NCBI RefSeq assembly: GCF_031679605.1
Contig: NZ_CP117522.1
Location: forward strand, 2,914,001-2,978,000
DNA from: Streptomyces luomodiensis
GTDB lineage: Bacteria; Actinomycetota; Actinomycetes; Streptomycetales; Streptomycetaceae
DNA: 64,000 nt
Direction: 5' to 3'
In this document: one piece after another, positions 8,185 to 19,790 of the stretch
How positions within the stretch are numbered: the first letter of the stretch is position 1
Layout of the letters: each line of letters begins with the position of its first letter
Position numbers and translations under genes: made by a program
Notes under the pieces: generated by a model
Told to the model about the DNA's origin: nothing
Seen by the model: the letters and a program-made list of their open reading frames with translations, nothing else
Databases searched by the model: none

Positions 8185-9573
8185 GTGGCGAACGACGCCA
8201 GCACCGTTTTCGACCTAGTGATCCTCGGAGGCGGTAGCGGCGGTTACGCCGCTGCCCTGCGCGCGGCGCAGCTGGGTCTGGACGTCGCCCTGATCGAGAA
8301 GGACAAGCTGGGCGGCACCTGCCTGCACCGCGGCTGCATCCCCACCAAGGCTCTGCTGCACGCCGGTGAGATCGCCGACCAGGCCCGTGAGGGTTCGGAA
8401 TTCGGTGTCAAGACCACCTTCGAGGGCATCGACATCGAAGGTGTGCACAAGTACAAGGACGGCGTGGTCTCGGGCCTCTACAAGGGTCTCCAGGGCCTGA
8501 TCGCCTCCCGCAAGGTCACCTATGTGACGGGTGAGGGCCGGCTGTCCTCCCCGACCTCCGTCGATGTGAACGGCCAGCGGTACACCGGCCGCCACATCCT
8601 GCTGGCCACCGGTTCGGTGCCGAAGTCCCTCCCCGGCCTGGAGATCGACGGCAACCGCGTGATCTCCTCCGACCACGCGCTGGTGCTGGACCGGGTGCCG
8701 AAGTCCGCGGTCGTGCTGGGCGGCGGTGTCATCGGTGTCGAGTTCGCCTCCGCGTGGAAGTCCTTCGGGGCCGACATCACCATCGTCGAGGCGCTTCCCC
8801 ACCTCGTCCCGGTCGAGGACGAGAACAGCTCCAAGCTGCTGGAGCGCGCCTTCCGCAAGCGCGGCATCAACTTCTCCCTCGGCTCCCGCTTCTCCGGCGT
8901 CGAGTACACCGCCGACGGCGTCAAGGTCTCGCTGGAGAACGGCAAGACCTTCGAGGCCGAGCTGCTGCTGGTGGCCGTCGGCCGCGGCCCGGTCTCCCAG
9001 GGCCTGGGCTACGAGGAGGCCGGGGTCGCCATGGACCGCGGCTACGTCCTCGTCGACGAGTACATGCGGACCAACGTGCCGACCATCTCCGCCGTCGGCG
9101 ACCTGGTCCCCACCCTCCAGCTGGCCCACGTCGGCTTCGCCGAGGGCATGCTGGTGGCCGAGCGGCTGGCCGGCCTGAACCCGGTGCCGGTCGACTACGA
9201 CGGTGTGCCGCGGGTGACCTACTGCCACCCCGAGGTCGCCTCCGTCGGCATCACCGAGGCCAAGGCCAAGGAGCTGTACGGGGCGGACAAGGTCGTCGCC
9301 CTGAAGTACAACCTCGCGGGCAACGGCAAGAGCAAGATCCTCAAGACCGCGGGCGAGATCAAGCTCGTGCAGGTCCGCGACGGTGCCGTCGTCGGCGTCC
9401 ACATGGTCGGTGACCGGATGGGCGAGCAGGTCGGCGAGGCTCAGCTGATCTACAACTGGGAGGCGCTGCCGGCCGAGGTCGCGCAGCTGGTCCACGCCCA
9501 CCCGACCCAGAACGAGGCGCTCGGCGAGGCCCACCTGGCCCTGGCCGGCAAGCCGCTGCACTCCCACGACTGA
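8185..9573 (+). CDS. lpdA: dihydrolipoyl dehydrogenase (E3)
   Basis: This flavoprotein reoxidises dihydrolipoamide for the pyruvate and 2-oxoglutarate dehydrogenase complexes. Visible elements are the FAD-binding [18 protein letters not shown], the redox-active disulfide [14 protein letters not shown], the NAD-binding [16 protein letters not shown], the second FAD motif [15 protein letters not shown] and the C-terminal interface [15 protein letters not shown] with the catalytic His-Glu pair. GTG 8185 is chosen because GGAGG at 8173-8177 lies seven bases upstream; the ATG at 8167 would put the Shine-Dalgarno inside the gene. It is followed after 53 bases by the E2 gene. Confidence 0.97.
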   Translation: MANDASTVFDLVILGGGSGGYAAALRAAQLGLDVALIEKDKLGGTCLHRGCIPTKALLHAGEIADQAREGSEFGVKTTFEGIDIEGVHKYKDGVVSGLYKGLQGLIASRKVTYVTGEGRLSSPTSVDVNGQRYTGRHILLATGSVPKSLPGLEIDGNRVISSDHALVLDRVPKSAVVLGGGVIGVEFASAWKSFGADITIVEALPHLVPVEDENSSKLLERAFRKRGINFSLGSRFSGVEYTADGVKVSLENGKTFEAELLLVAVGRGPVSQGLGYEEAGVAMDRGYVLVDEYMRTNVPTISAVGDLVPTLQLAHVGFAEGMLVAERLAGLNPVPVDYDGVPRVTYCHPEVASVGITEAKAKELYGADKVVALKYNLAGNGKSKILKTAGEIKLVQVRDGAVVGVHMVGDRMGEQVGEAQLIYNWEALPAEVAQLVHAHPTQNEALGEAHLALAGKPLHSHD

Positions 9574-9626
9574 TTCATCCCGAGCGCGAACCATCCGTAA
9601 AGATCGTTAAGGAGCAACCGAACACC

Positions 9627-11387
9627 ATGGCGGTTTCCGTAACCCTGCCGGCGCTCGGCGAGAGCGTGACCGAGGGCACCGTCACCCGCTGGCTCAAGGC
9701 CGAAGGTGAGCGCGTCGAGGCCGACGAGCCCCTGCTCGAGGTCTCGACCGACAAGGTCGACACCGAGATCCCGGCCCCCTCGGCCGGTGTGCTGACCTCC
9801 ATCAAGGTGGCCGAGGACGAGACGGTCGAGGTCGGCGCCGAGCTCGCCGTCATCGACGACGGCGGCGCGGCCCCGGCCGAGGCCCCCGCCCCGGCGGCCG
9901 AGCCCGCTCCGGCGGCCCAGCCCGAGCCCGCCCCGGCGCCCGCCGCCGAGGCCCCCGCGCCTGCCGCCCCCGCCCCTGCCGCCGCCGCTCCGGCCGGTGG
10001 CGCCGAGGGCACCGATGTGGTCCTGCCCGCGCTGGGCGAGTCGGTGACCGAGGGCACCGTGACCCGCTGGCTCAAGGAGGTCGGCGACTCCGTCGAGGCC
10101 GATGAGCCGCTGCTCGAGGTCTCCACCGACAAGGTCGACACCGAGATCCCGGCCCCGGCCGCGGGCACCCTGCTGGAGATCCTGGTCGCCGAGGACGAGA
10201 CCGCCGAGGTCGGCGCCAAGCTCGCCGTGATCGGCGCCGCCGGCGCCGCTCCGGCCGCCGCGCCCGCCCCGGCCGCCCCGGCTCCCGAGCCGGCCAAGGA
10301 GGCCCCGGCCCCGCAGGCCCCGAGCGCCCCGGCGCCGCAGGCCGCCACCCCGGAGCCGGTCGCCCCCGAGCCGGCCCCGGCCGCCCCGGCGCCCGCCCCG
10401 GCTCCGGCTCCGGCTCCGGCCGCGACCATCCCCGCTCCCGCGGCCCCCGAGGCCGAGGGCGCCTACGTGACCCCGCTGGTGCGCAAGCTCGCCGCCGAGA
10501 ACGGCGTGGACCTGGCCACCGTCAAGGGCACCGGCGTCGGCGGCCGCATCCGCAAGCAGGACGTCATCGCCGCCGCCGAGGCCGCCAAGGCCGCGGCCCA
10601 GGCCCAGGCCCCGGCCCCGGCCGCCGCCGCCGCGCCGAAGGCCGCCCCGCAGGCGGTGTCCCCGCTGCGTGGCCAGACCGTCAAGATGCCGCGGATGCGC
10701 AAGGTCATCGGCGACAACATGATGAAGGCCCTGCACGGCCAGGCGCAGCTGACCAGCGTGGTCGAGGTGGACGTCACCAAGGTCATGCGGCTGCGCGCCC
10801 AGGCCAAGGAGGCGTTCGCGCAGCGCGAGGGCGTCAAGCTCTCGCCGATGCCGTTCTTCGTGAAGGCCGCCGTCCAGGCGCTGAAGGCCCACCCGGCCAT
10901 CAACGCCCGGATCAACGAGGACGACAACACCATCACGTACTTCGACGTGGAGAACGTCGGGATCGCGGTGGACGCCGAGAAGGGCCTGATGACCCCGGTC
11001 ATCAAGGGCGCGGGCGACCTCAACATCGCGGGCATCGCCAAGAAGACGGCGGAGCTGGCGGGCAAGGTCCGCTCCAGCAAGATCACCCCGGACGACATGT
11101 CCGGCGCCACCTTCACGATCAGCAACACCGGTTCGCGCGGTGCGCTGTTCGACACGATCATCGTGCCGCCGAACCAGGTCGCCATCCTGGGCATCGGCGC
11201 GACCGTCAAGCGTCCGGTGGTCATCAACCACCCGGACCTGGGCGAGACCATCGCGGTGCGCGACATGACGTACGTGGCCCTCTCCTACGACCACCGCCTG
11301 GTGGACGGTGCCGACGCGGCCCGCTACCTGACGGCCGTCAAGGAGATCCTGGAGGCCGGGGAGTTCGAGGTCGAGCTCGGTCTCTGA
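9627..11387 (+). CDS. sucB: dihydrolipoamide succinyltransferase (2-oxo-acid dehydrogenase E2)
   Basis: The E2 core of the 2-oxoglutarate (and in actinobacteria possibly mixed) dehydrogenase complex. The protein has two lipoyl domains (about residues 1-76 and 128-205), each with the lipoylated Lys in [18 protein letters not shown] context (read here as [14 protein letters not shown]). These are separated by long Ala/Pro linkers. A peripheral subunit-binding domain ([17 protein letters not shown]) lies near residue 280. The C-terminal acyltransferase ends with the catalytic [16 protein letters not shown] (HxxxDG). ATG 9627 has AAGGAGCAACC upstream. The lipoyl domains are substrates of the LipA/LipB pathway encoded about 12 kb downstream. 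Confidence 0.95.
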   Translation: MAVSVTLPALGESVTEGTVTRWLKAEGERVEADEPLLEVSTDKVDTEIPAPSAGVLTSIKVAEDETVEVGAELAVIDDGGAAPAEAPAPAAEPAPAAQPEPAPAPAAEAPAPAAPAPAAAAPAGGAEGTDVVLPALGESVTEGTVTRWLKEVGDSVEADEPLLEVSTDKVDTEIPAPAAGTLLEILVAEDETAEVGAKLAVIGAAGAAPAAAPAPAAPAPEPAKEAPAPQAPSAPAPQAATPEPVAPEPAPAAPAPAPAPAPAPAATIPAPAAPEAEGAYVTPLVRKLAAENGVDLATVKGTGVGGRIRKQDVIAAAEAAKAAAQAQAPAPAAAAAPKAAPQAVSPLRGQTVKMPRMRKVIGDNMMKALHGQAQLTSVVEVDVTKVMRLRAQAKEAFAQREGVKLSPMPFFVKAAVQALKAHPAINARINEDDNTITYFDVENVGIAVDAEKGLMTPVIKGAGDLNIAGIAKKTAELAGKVRSSKITPDDMSGATFTISNTGSRGALFDTIIVPPNQVAILGIGATVKRPVVINHPDLGETIAVRDMTYVALSYDHRLVDGADAARYLTAVKEILEAGEFEVELGL

Positions 11388-11415
11388 GCCCTCCGAGGCC
11401 CCCTCTGAGGCACTG

Positions 11416-11454
11416 CCGCGCCCCGCACGGGCTTTCCGTGCGGGGCGCGGTTTT
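11416..11454 (+). terminator. strong terminator after sucB
   Basis: Perfect 15-base arms (11416-11430 and 11436-11450) enclose the five-base loop GCTTT and are followed by TTTT. This is a textbook rho-independent terminator, placed 28 bases after the sucB stop. Confidence 0.92.
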
Positions 11455-11513
11455 CGTTCCGGCAGTACCGGGATAATGGCTGCTGTTCACTGTTGGTTCC
11501 TAAGGAGCGCCCC

Positions 11514-12137
11514 ATGGCCCCGCCCGTCGTCCACTCGCTGCGCGAGCAGATCCGCGAGCACCTCGTGGAGGGCATCGTCAGCGGCCGCTGGAAGCCGGGC
11601 GAGCGGATCGTGGAGCGGAGGATCGCCACGGAACTGGAAGTCAGCCAGACGCCGGTCCGGGAGGCGCTGCGGGAGCTGGAGTCGCTGCGGCTGATCGAGT
11701 CGGCCCCCAACAAGGGCGTCCGGGTGCGGAATCTGACCGCGGCCGACCTCGAGGAGATCTATCCGGTACGGGCCGGGCTCGAGCAGATCGCGGCGGAGCT
11801 GGCCGCGCCCGCGCTGGCCGAGGACACCTCCGCGCTGGAGCCCGAGGTGCGGGCGCTGTACGCGGCGGACCGGGCGTCGGACGGGGAGGCGCAGGTCAGG
11901 CACACCGTGGCGTTCCACCGGGAGCTGGTGCGGGCGTCGGGCAACAGCGTGCTGCTGCACACCTGGGAGTCGCTGGGCATCGAGATCTGGACCACGCTGT
12001 CGATCCGCTGGCTGGGCACCGTCCAGCAGTCGTACGCCGAGGAGCACCAGGCGGTGGTGGACGCCTTCAAGCGGCGGGACCCGCGAGTCGGCGAACTGGT
12101 CAAGGAGCATGTGCTCGGCTGTGCACCGCGTGCCTAG
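11514..12137 (+). CDS. GntR-family regulator, FCD (FadR-like) subfamily
   Basis: The N-terminal winged helix spans about residues 5-70. It reads LREQIREHLVEGIVSGRWKPGERIVERRIATELEVSQTPVREALREL, the typical GntR pattern. The C-terminal all-helical FCD ligand domain contains DLEEIYPVRAGLEQIAAELA and FHRELVRASGN. FCD regulators sense small organic acids and often control neighbouring genes. Its position between the E2 gene and aceE, with a palindrome before aceE, makes pyruvate dehydrogenase control plausible (inference). ATG 11514 has AAGGAG six bases upstream. At 207 residues it is slightly shorter than usual, and the last helix may be trimmed. Confidence 0.92.
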   Translation: MAPPVVHSLREQIREHLVEGIVSGRWKPGERIVERRIATELEVSQTPVREALRELESLRLIESAPNKGVRVRNLTAADLEEIYPVRAGLEQIAAELAAPALAEDTSALEPEVRALYAADRASDGEAQVRHTVAFHRELVRASGNSVLLHTWESLGIEIWTTLSIRWLGTVQQSYAEEHQAVVDAFKRRDPRVGELVKEHVLGCAPRA

Positions 12138-12195
12138 TTTCGCGGCACGGAATGCCAATTTCGGCCTGCGGAGCAGTTTTTTCCCGGCGGCGCTT

Positions 12196-12212
12196 TGATC
12201 GATCATCGATCA
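12196..12212. promoter_or_regulatory. 17-bp palindrome upstream of aceE, candidate GntR operator
   Basis: TGATCGA-TCA-TCGATCA is a perfect inverted repeat that ends 16 bases before the aceE start codon and 59 bases after the regulator's stop. Its size and symmetry fit a GntR/FCD dimer site. It could overlap the aceE promoter, because TTACAGT follows at about 12215. Confidence 0.6.
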
Positions 12213-12228
12213 GACTTACAGTCGGTCC

Positions 12229-14904
<2,676 letters not shown>

Positions 14905-14950
14905 CGGCACCACTCCCCCGCCCCGCCCACGGCAGCCGACAAACGGCTCG

Positions 14951-15010
14951 CCGCGTGACGGGGCACCGCGTGGGGGGGCACCGCGTGGCGGGGCACCGCA
15001 TGGCGGGGCC
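14951..15010. repeat. four copies of a 15-bp tandem repeat
   Basis: The unit CCGCGTGGCGGGGCA occurs at 14951, 14966, 14981 and 14996 with one or two changes each. It lies 46 bases after the aceE stop and before the WYL regulator. The rest of 14905-15073 shows nothing else. Confidence 0.85.
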
Positions 15011-15073
15011 CAGACCTCGTGAGCCGGCTGTCCTGCGATCCGGCCCGGCCTCGCCACGCGGCGGCACGGCATC

Positions 15074-16885
15074 ATGGGGGCCGTGCGTGCTGCCCGGCTC
15101 ATCAAGATGGTGCTCCTGCTGCAAGCCCGGCCCTCGATCACGGGGGCCGAGCTGGCGCGGGAGCTGGAGGTCTCGGAGCGCACCGTGACCCGGGACGCCG
15201 CCGCGCTCTCCGAGGCGGGCATCCCGGTCTACGCGGACCGGGGCCGGGCCGGCGGCTACCGCCTCATCGGCGGCTACCGCACCCGGCTGACCGGCCTCGG
15301 CCGGGCCGAGGCCGAGGCGCTGTTCCTGTCCGGTGTGCCCTCCGCGCTGCGCGAGATGGGGCTCGCGGACGCCGCCTCCGCCGCCCGGCTGAAGGTCTCC
15401 GCCGCACTGCTCCCGGAGCTGCGGGACGCCTCGCACACCGTGGCCCAGCGGTTCCACCTCGACGCCCCGGGCTGGTGGCAGGAGCCGCAGACGCCTCCGC
15501 TGCTGCCGGAGGTCGCCGACGCGGTGTGGGACGACCGCCGGCTACTGGTGCGCTACCGCCGCCGGGACACGGAGGTGGAGCGCGAGCTGGAACCGTACGG
15601 GCTCGTACTCAAGGCGGGCGTGTGGTACCTGGCAGCCCGCGTGAACGGCACGGACGGCATGGATGGCTCGGACGGCACGGGCGGCGCGGACGGTACAGGC
15701 GGACCGGGCAGCACGGGCGGCGCGGGTGGCACGGGCGGACCGAACGGCACGGGCCGTCCCGGCGACACGGGCAGCGCGGGCGGCACGCACAACACGGACG
15801 GCCCGGACGGCGCGGGCCGTCCCGGCAGCACAGGCAGCGTGGGCGGCACACACAACACGGGCAGCGCGGGGCGTCCCGGTGGCACGCACAGCGCGGGGGG
15901 CACGGGCTCAGGCCGGCCCCGCGATCCAGGCCGCCCCGGCAGCTCCGGCGGCACGCACGACACGGGCGGCTCCGACGGCACGCACAGCACGGGCGACTCC
16001 AGCAGCTCAGGCCGCCCCGGCAGCTCCCGCGGCTCCGGCAGCACGCACTCCACGGGCAGCACGGGGGGCTCCGGCGGCACGGGCGGACCGAACGGCGCGG
16101 GACGTCCCGGCAGCACAGGCAGCGTGGGCGGCACGCACAACACGGGCAGCTCCGGCGGCACGCACGCCACGGGCGGCCCGGACGGCTCGGGCGGGCCGAA
16201 CAGCACGGACGGCCCGGACGGCACGCACGCCACGGGCGGCAAGGGCGGCTCCGGCGGCACGGGCGGACCGGACGGCGCGGGACGTCCCGGCGGCACGGGC
16301 GGACCGGACGGCGCGGGACGTCCCGGCGGCACGGGCGGCGTGGGCGGCGCGCACAGCACGGGCGGACCGGACGGCGCGGGACGTCCCGGTGGTACGCACA
16401 GCGCGGGGGGCACGGGCTCAGGCCAGCTCCGCGGTCCAGGCCGCCCCGGCGGCCCCCGCGGCCCCCGCGGCCCCCGCGGCGACTTCCGGGTGTACCGGGT
16501 GGATCGCCTCACCGACGTCGCCCCCGTGTCCGGCGCCCCGCGCTTCGGTCGGGACGAGGCGTTCGACCTGCCCGCCTTCTGGGCCGAGCGGGCCGCTCAG
16601 TTCGCCCGCTCGATCCTCCGCGAGGAGATCACCCTGCGGCTCAGTCCGGACGGGGCCCGCCGCCTGCCGTACGTCACGGACCGTACGGCGGGCGAGGAGG
16701 CCGTCCGGGCGGCCGGGGAACCGGATGGGGAGGGGTGGATCACCGTCACGCTGCCGGTGGAGTCGGCGGACGTGGCGTACGGCCAGCTGCTGGCCCTCGG
16801 CCCCGAGGCGGAGGTGTTGTCCCCGGCCTGCCTGCGGGAGCGCTTCGCGACGGCGGCGCGCCGCATGGCATCGCGCTACCGGTAG
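15074..16885 (+). CDS. HTH/WYL transcriptional regulator with a collagen-like insertion
   Basis: Residues 1-60 are a DeoR-type helix-turn-helix (LIKMVLLLQARPSITGAELARELEVSERTVTRD, then ADRGRAGGYRLIGG). A WYL domain follows and is interrupted. The strand ending GVWYLAARVNG runs into 278 residues (192-469) of Gly-X-Y-like repeats (GTD, GMD, GSD, GPN, RPG and similar). The domain then resumes at DFRVYRVDRLTDV and ends with a WCX-type domain (LPVESADVAYGQLLALG). Without the insert the protein is 325 residues, the normal size for such regulators. The insert keeps the frame and looks disordered, with almost no hydrophobic residues. ATG 15074 and GTG 15083 are both possible starts. The regulated gene is unknown. 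Confidence 0.9.
   Translation: MGAVRAARLIKMVLLLQARPSITGAELARELEVSERTVTRDAAALSEAGIPVYADRGRAGGYRLIGGYRTRLTGLGRAEAEALFLSGVPSALREMGLADAASAARLKVSAALLPELRDASHTVAQRFHLDAPGWWQEPQTPPLLPEVADAVWDDRRLLVRYRRRDTEVERELEPYGLVLKAGVWYLAARVNGTDGMDGSDGTGGADGTGGPGSTGGAGGTGGPNGTGRPGDTGSAGGTHNTDGPDGAGRPGSTGSVGGTHNTGSAGRPGGTHSAGGTGSGRPRDPGRPGSSGGTHDTGGSDGTHSTGDSSSSGRPGSSRGSGSTHSTGSTGGSGGTGGPNGAGRPGSTGSVGGTHNTGSSGGTHATGGPDGSGGPNSTDGPDGTHATGGKGGSGGTGGPDGAGRPGGTGGPDGAGRPGGTGGVGGAHSTGGPDGAGRPGGTHSAGGTGSGQLRGPGRPGGPRGPRGPRGDFRVYRVDRLTDVAPVSGAPRFGRDEAFDLPAFWAERAAQFARSILREEITLRLSPDGARRLPYVTDRTAGEEAVRAAGEPDGEGWITVTLPVESADVAYGQLLALGPEAEVLSPACLRERFATAARRMASRYR
15647..16480 (+). repeat. 834-bp minisatellite inside the WYL regulator gene
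   Basis: Degenerate GGC-ACG-GGC type triplets make up longer units. The clearest is a 36-bp unit coding GGTGGPDGAGRP, repeated nearly perfectly around 16257-16330 and again near 16360. A second unit codes GTHNTG or GTHSAG. Total length is 834 bp, exactly 278 codons, so copy-number changes by these units keep the frame. Confidence 0.9.
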
Positions 16886-16948
16886 CCCGGTAGCCCCGCC
16901 GGCCCCGCGCCATCGCCGGCCCCGCCCCATCGCCGGCCCCGCGCCACC
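16879..16948. repeat. 8-bp stop-codon duplication and 3 x 17-bp array
   Basis: CCGGTAGC, which contains the TAG stop of the WYL gene, is tandemly duplicated at 16879-16886 and 16887-16894. A 17-bp unit (GCCGGCCCCGCGCCATC) follows three times at 16898, 16915 and 16932. The convergent SDR gene also ends with TACCGGTAG. No separate terminator hairpin is evident. Confidence 0.85.
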
Positions 16949-16952
16949 GGTC

Positions 16953-17873
16953 CTACCGGTAGTCGGCGGCCGTGGCCTCCTTCTCCCCGAAGACGACGTC
17001 CCGGAAGTAGCCGGAGACGTCCGGCCGGGAGCCGTCCAGATCGGTGAAGCCGTAGACCTTGGCCAGATCCCCGCTGAAGACGGACTTCCCGTTCCACCGT
17101 GCCCGCTCCGGGTCGGCGGCGAGCGCCGCGACCGCCCGTCCGACGAAGCGCGGCGACTCGGCGATGGCGAAGTGCGGCTCCTTCTCCACCGCGTCCCGCC
17201 AGTTGGCCTCGGTCACCCCGAAGTGGTCCAGCATCTGTTCGGAGCGGAGAAAGCCCGGGGAGACGGACACCGCCGTGCCGCCGAACTCCTTCAGCTCCTC
17301 GGCGAGCCCGAAGGCCGTGCGGATCGGGGCGTTCTTGGTGAGGTCGTAGAAGAGGTTCAGGCGGTAGGTCCGGTTGAACTCCGCGGTGCCGTCGGTCACC
17401 TCGACCACCAGCCCGCCCGGCTGCCGGATCAGCAGCGGCAGCGCGTAGTAGGCGGTGATGAGGTGGGTCTCGACGCCGAGCCGGAGCATCCGCAGCCCGG
17501 ACGCCAGGGTGGTCTCCCAGGTCTTCTTGCCGAACTCGATCAGCGCCTCGCCTCCCCATACGTCGTTGACCAGGATGTCCAGCCGGCCCTGTGCCCGGTC
17601 GATCCGCTCCACCAGCGCCCGCACCCGCTCGGGCTCCAGATGGTCGACCGGGACCGCGATGCCCACCCCGCCCGCGGCCGTGACCAGCTCCGCCGTCTCC
17701 TCGATGGTCTCCGTGGCCCGCCCCACCTCGCTGATCCGGTCCCGGGTGGTGCGCCCCGTCACGTAGACGGTGGCCCCGGCCGCCCCCAGTTCGACGGCCA
17801 TCGCCCGGCCCGCGCCGCGCGTCGCCCCCGCGACGAGCGCGACCTTGCCCGCCAGCGCGCCCTGTGTGCCCAT
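16953..17873 (-). CDS. short-chain dehydrogenase/reductase
   Basis: Rossmann-fold NAD(P)-dependent oxidoreductase of 306 residues. The cofactor motif is LVAGATRGAGRAMAVELG (TGxxxGxG variant) and the next basic stretch TGRTTRD suggests NADPH. The usual NNAG motif reads NDVWGG. The catalytic Tyr-x-x-x-Lys is likely YDLTKNA. The long C-terminal part (PRFVGRAVAALAADP, VFSGDLAKVYGFTDLDG) is a feature of a subfamily annotated simply as SDR oxidoreductase. The substrate is unknown. It starts at ATG 17873 and is divergent from the DUF4240 gene. Confidence 0.88.
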   Translation of the reverse strand: MGTQGALAGKVALVAGATRGAGRAMAVELGAAGATVYVTGRTTRDRISEVGRATETIEETAELVTAAGGVGIAVPVDHLEPERVRALVERIDRAQGRLDILVNDVWGGEALIEFGKKTWETTLASGLRMLRLGVETHLITAYYALPLLIRQPGGLVVEVTDGTAEFNRTYRLNLFYDLTKNAPIRTAFGLAEELKEFGGTAVSVSPGFLRSEQMLDHFGVTEANWRDAVEKEPHFAIAESPRFVGRAVAALAADPERARWNGKSVFSGDLAKVYGFTDLDGSRPDVSGYFRDVVFGEKEATAADYR

Positions 17874-18026
17874 GTCCCCGCGTCCTCTCGGTGTGGCTGC
17901 CGTGTGGTGATGTGGCCGACCCTCGCAGGGAAACCCGACACCTGCTGTCCGGTATCGCGAGAGGGCCGCGTCCGGCCCGCTCCGCGTGCGGGGGTGCGCG
18001 GGAGGGCCGATCCTGATCCCGTGATG

Positions 18027-18545
18027 ATGGACGAGACGGAGTTCTGGGGGCTGGTCGACAGCGCTCGGGAGGCCGCGGAGGGCGACCCCGAGGACCAGTC
18101 CGACCTGCTCGTCGAGCAGCTGTCACAGCTCGACCCCGACGCGGTGCTGGACTTCGCCCGGCACTTCGAGGCCCGCTCCAACCGGGCGTACCGCTGGGAT
18201 CTGTGGGGCGCCGCGTGGGTGCTGCTCGGCGGGGTCGACGACGACGCCTTCGAGTCATTCCGCTACTGGCTGATCGGCCAGGGGCGGGAGGTCTTCGAGG
18301 GCGCGCTGCACGATCCGGACGCGCTCGCCGAACTGCTGGAGGACTTCGACGACCAGGTGGACGGCGACTGCGAGGACCTGGGGTTCGCGGCGGACGAGGC
18401 GTATGAGCGGCTGACCGGGGCTCCTCTGCCGGCGCTGGAGATCCCTCCCGCGCCCGGTGAACCGATCGGGGAGCCCGGCGACTTCGAGAACGAGGCGGTA
18501 CTGGCGGAGCGGTATCCCCAGCTGTGGGAGCGGTTCCGGGCCTGA
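18027..18545 (+). CDS. DUF4240 domain protein
   Basis: A small acidic protein of 172 residues. Recognisable DUF4240 features are MDETEFWGLVDSAREAA at the start, LDPDAVLDFARHFEAR, the Trp-rich core YRWDLWGAAWVLLGG, FRYWLIGQGREVFEGALHDPDALAELL and the end RYPQLWERF. The family is common in actinobacteria and of unknown function. Starts at GTG 18021, ATG 18024 and ATG 18027 are all in frame; I chose the last because it matches the conserved MDETEFW. It is followed after 49 bases by the epimerase gene. Confidence 0.88.
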   Translation: MDETEFWGLVDSAREAAEGDPEDQSDLLVEQLSQLDPDAVLDFARHFEARSNRAYRWDLWGAAWVLLGGVDDDAFESFRYWLIGQGREVFEGALHDPDALAELLEDFDDQVDGDCEDLGFAADEAYERLTGAPLPALEIPPAPGEPIGEPGDFENEAVLAERYPQLWERFRA

Positions 18546-18594
18546 CGGGCACGGACACGACATCCCTCCGGATGATCGAGGGCAGGATGGTGCC

Positions 18595-19485
18595 ATGCGT
18601 ATCGCGGTCACCGGCTCGTCCGGGCTCATCGGCACGGCTCTCGTCCGCTCGCTGCGCGAGGACGGCCACCAGGTGGTGCGTCTGGTGCGGCGCCCGCCGC
18701 GGGCGGAGGACGAGGTGGGGTGGGACCCACGACGGCAGTGGGTGGACACCGCCGGGCTGATGGGCTGTGACGCCGTGGTCCATCTCGCGGGCGCGGGCGT
18801 CGGCGACCGCCGCTGGACCGAGGCGTACAAGAAGGAGATCCGGGACAGCCGGGTGCTGGGCACGGCGGCCATCGCCGAGGCGATCGCCTCGCTGGACGTT
18901 CCGCCCCGGGTGCTGGTGAGCGGGAGCGCGGTCGGGTTCTACGGTGACACCGGGGAGCGCGCGGTCGATGAGAGTGCGCCCCCCGGCCACGGTTTTCTCC
19001 CGGATCTCTGCCAGGAGTGGGAGGAGGCGGCGGCCGCCGCGCAGGAGGCGGGCATCCGTACGGTCTTCGCCCGGACCGGTCTGGTGATCTCCGCCGAGGG
19101 CGGGGCGTGGGGCCGGCTCTTCCCGCTGTTCAAGCTGGGGCTCGGCGGGCGGATGGGCAACGGCCGCCAGTACTGGAGCTTCATCGCGCTGCGGGACCAC
19201 ATCGCCGCGCTGCGCCATGTCCTCGACACGCCCGAGCTGACCGGCCCGGTCAACCTCACCGCGCCGACACCGGTCACCAACCGCGAGGTGACGGCGGCCA
19301 TGGGCCGCGTGCTGCGCCGCCCCACGCTCTTCACCGTCCCCGCCCCCGCCCTCCGGATCGCGCTCGGTGAGATGTCCGGCGATGTCCTCGGCAGCGTCCG
19401 GGCCGTCCCCCGCCGCCTCCTGGACTCCGGCTTCTCCTTCGCCCACCCGCGAGTGGACGATGCCATCAAGGCGGCGCTGGCGTAG
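18595..19485 (+). CDS. TIGR01777-family NAD-dependent epimerase-like protein
   Basis: Extended SDR of 296 residues. The dinucleotide motif is IAVTGSSGLIGTALVRSL. Family marks are DAVVHLAGAGVGDRRWT, the SGSAVGFYGDTGE segment typical of YfcH/SulA-like proteins, RTGLVISAEGGAWGRL and the C-terminal DUF1731 part (RPTLFTVPAPALRIALGEMSGDVL, RRLLDSGFSFAHP). It is expected to be a soluble NAD(P)-binding protein; the physiological substrate is not established for the family. ATG 18595 is preceded by GAGGGCAGGA. Confidence 0.92.
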   Translation: MRIAVTGSSGLIGTALVRSLREDGHQVVRLVRRPPRAEDEVGWDPRRQWVDTAGLMGCDAVVHLAGAGVGDRRWTEAYKKEIRDSRVLGTAAIAEAIASLDVPPRVLVSGSAVGFYGDTGERAVDESAPPGHGFLPDLCQEWEEAAAAAQEAGIRTVFARTGLVISAEGGAWGRLFPLFKLGLGGRMGNGRQYWSFIALRDHIAALRHVLDTPELTGPVNLTAPTPVTNREVTAAMGRVLRRPTLFTVPAPALRIALGEMSGDVLGSVRAVPRRLLDSGFSFAHPRVDDAIKAALA

Positions 19486-19504
19486 GAGAGTTGACGGTCC
19501 TCGG

Positions 19505-19614
19505 GTTCCGGTAGCGCATCCCTCGAACCCCGGTCGAGCACCTCTCGAACCCCGGTCCAGCACCTTCTGAACCCCGGTCGCGTACCCCTCGGGCCCCGGT
19601 CGCGCACCCCCCAG
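19505..19614. repeat. five copies of a 22-bp tandem repeat
   Basis: Units of ACCCCGGTCGAGCACCTCTCGA type start at 19505, 19527, 19549, 19571 and 19593, the outer ones more diverged. The array starts 20 bases after the epimerase stop codon. The remainder of 19486-19790 has a hairpin at 19692-19726 and no gene. Confidence 0.88.
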
Positions 19615-19691
19615 CGGCAGTGTGCGACCGGCGTGCGCCCGTGCCCGGTCGATGCGCGTCTGGCATCGACCGTTTTTGTCCGTACTGTCAA

Positions 19692-19726
19692 GTACCGTCC
19701 CGCCGAGAGGTTGGGCGGGACGGTAC
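19692..19726. promoter_or_regulatory. perfect inverted repeat upstream of the FAD oxidoreductase
   Basis: Arms of 13 bases (GTACCGTCCCGCC at 19692-19704, complement at 19714-19726) enclose GAGAGGTTG. A second GTAC pair (around TGTCAA, 19682-19695) overlaps its left side. It is 64 bases before the next start codon, so it could be an operator or a late terminator after the epimerase. A T-run (TTTTT) lies about 15 bases before it, on the wrong side for a plus-strand terminator. Confidence 0.5.
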
Positions 19727-19790
19727 GCATCCGGGCCGCCGGTCGGGGCAGCAGCCCCCGTGACGGACGCACCGACCTCGGGGAGGACAC

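Noticed and set aside
15663..16470. Alternative Ala/Arg/Thr- or Pro-rich proteins read from other frames of the minisatellite
   Set aside because: The repeat stays open in several frames by composition, but only the WYL frame joins conserved sequence on both sides.
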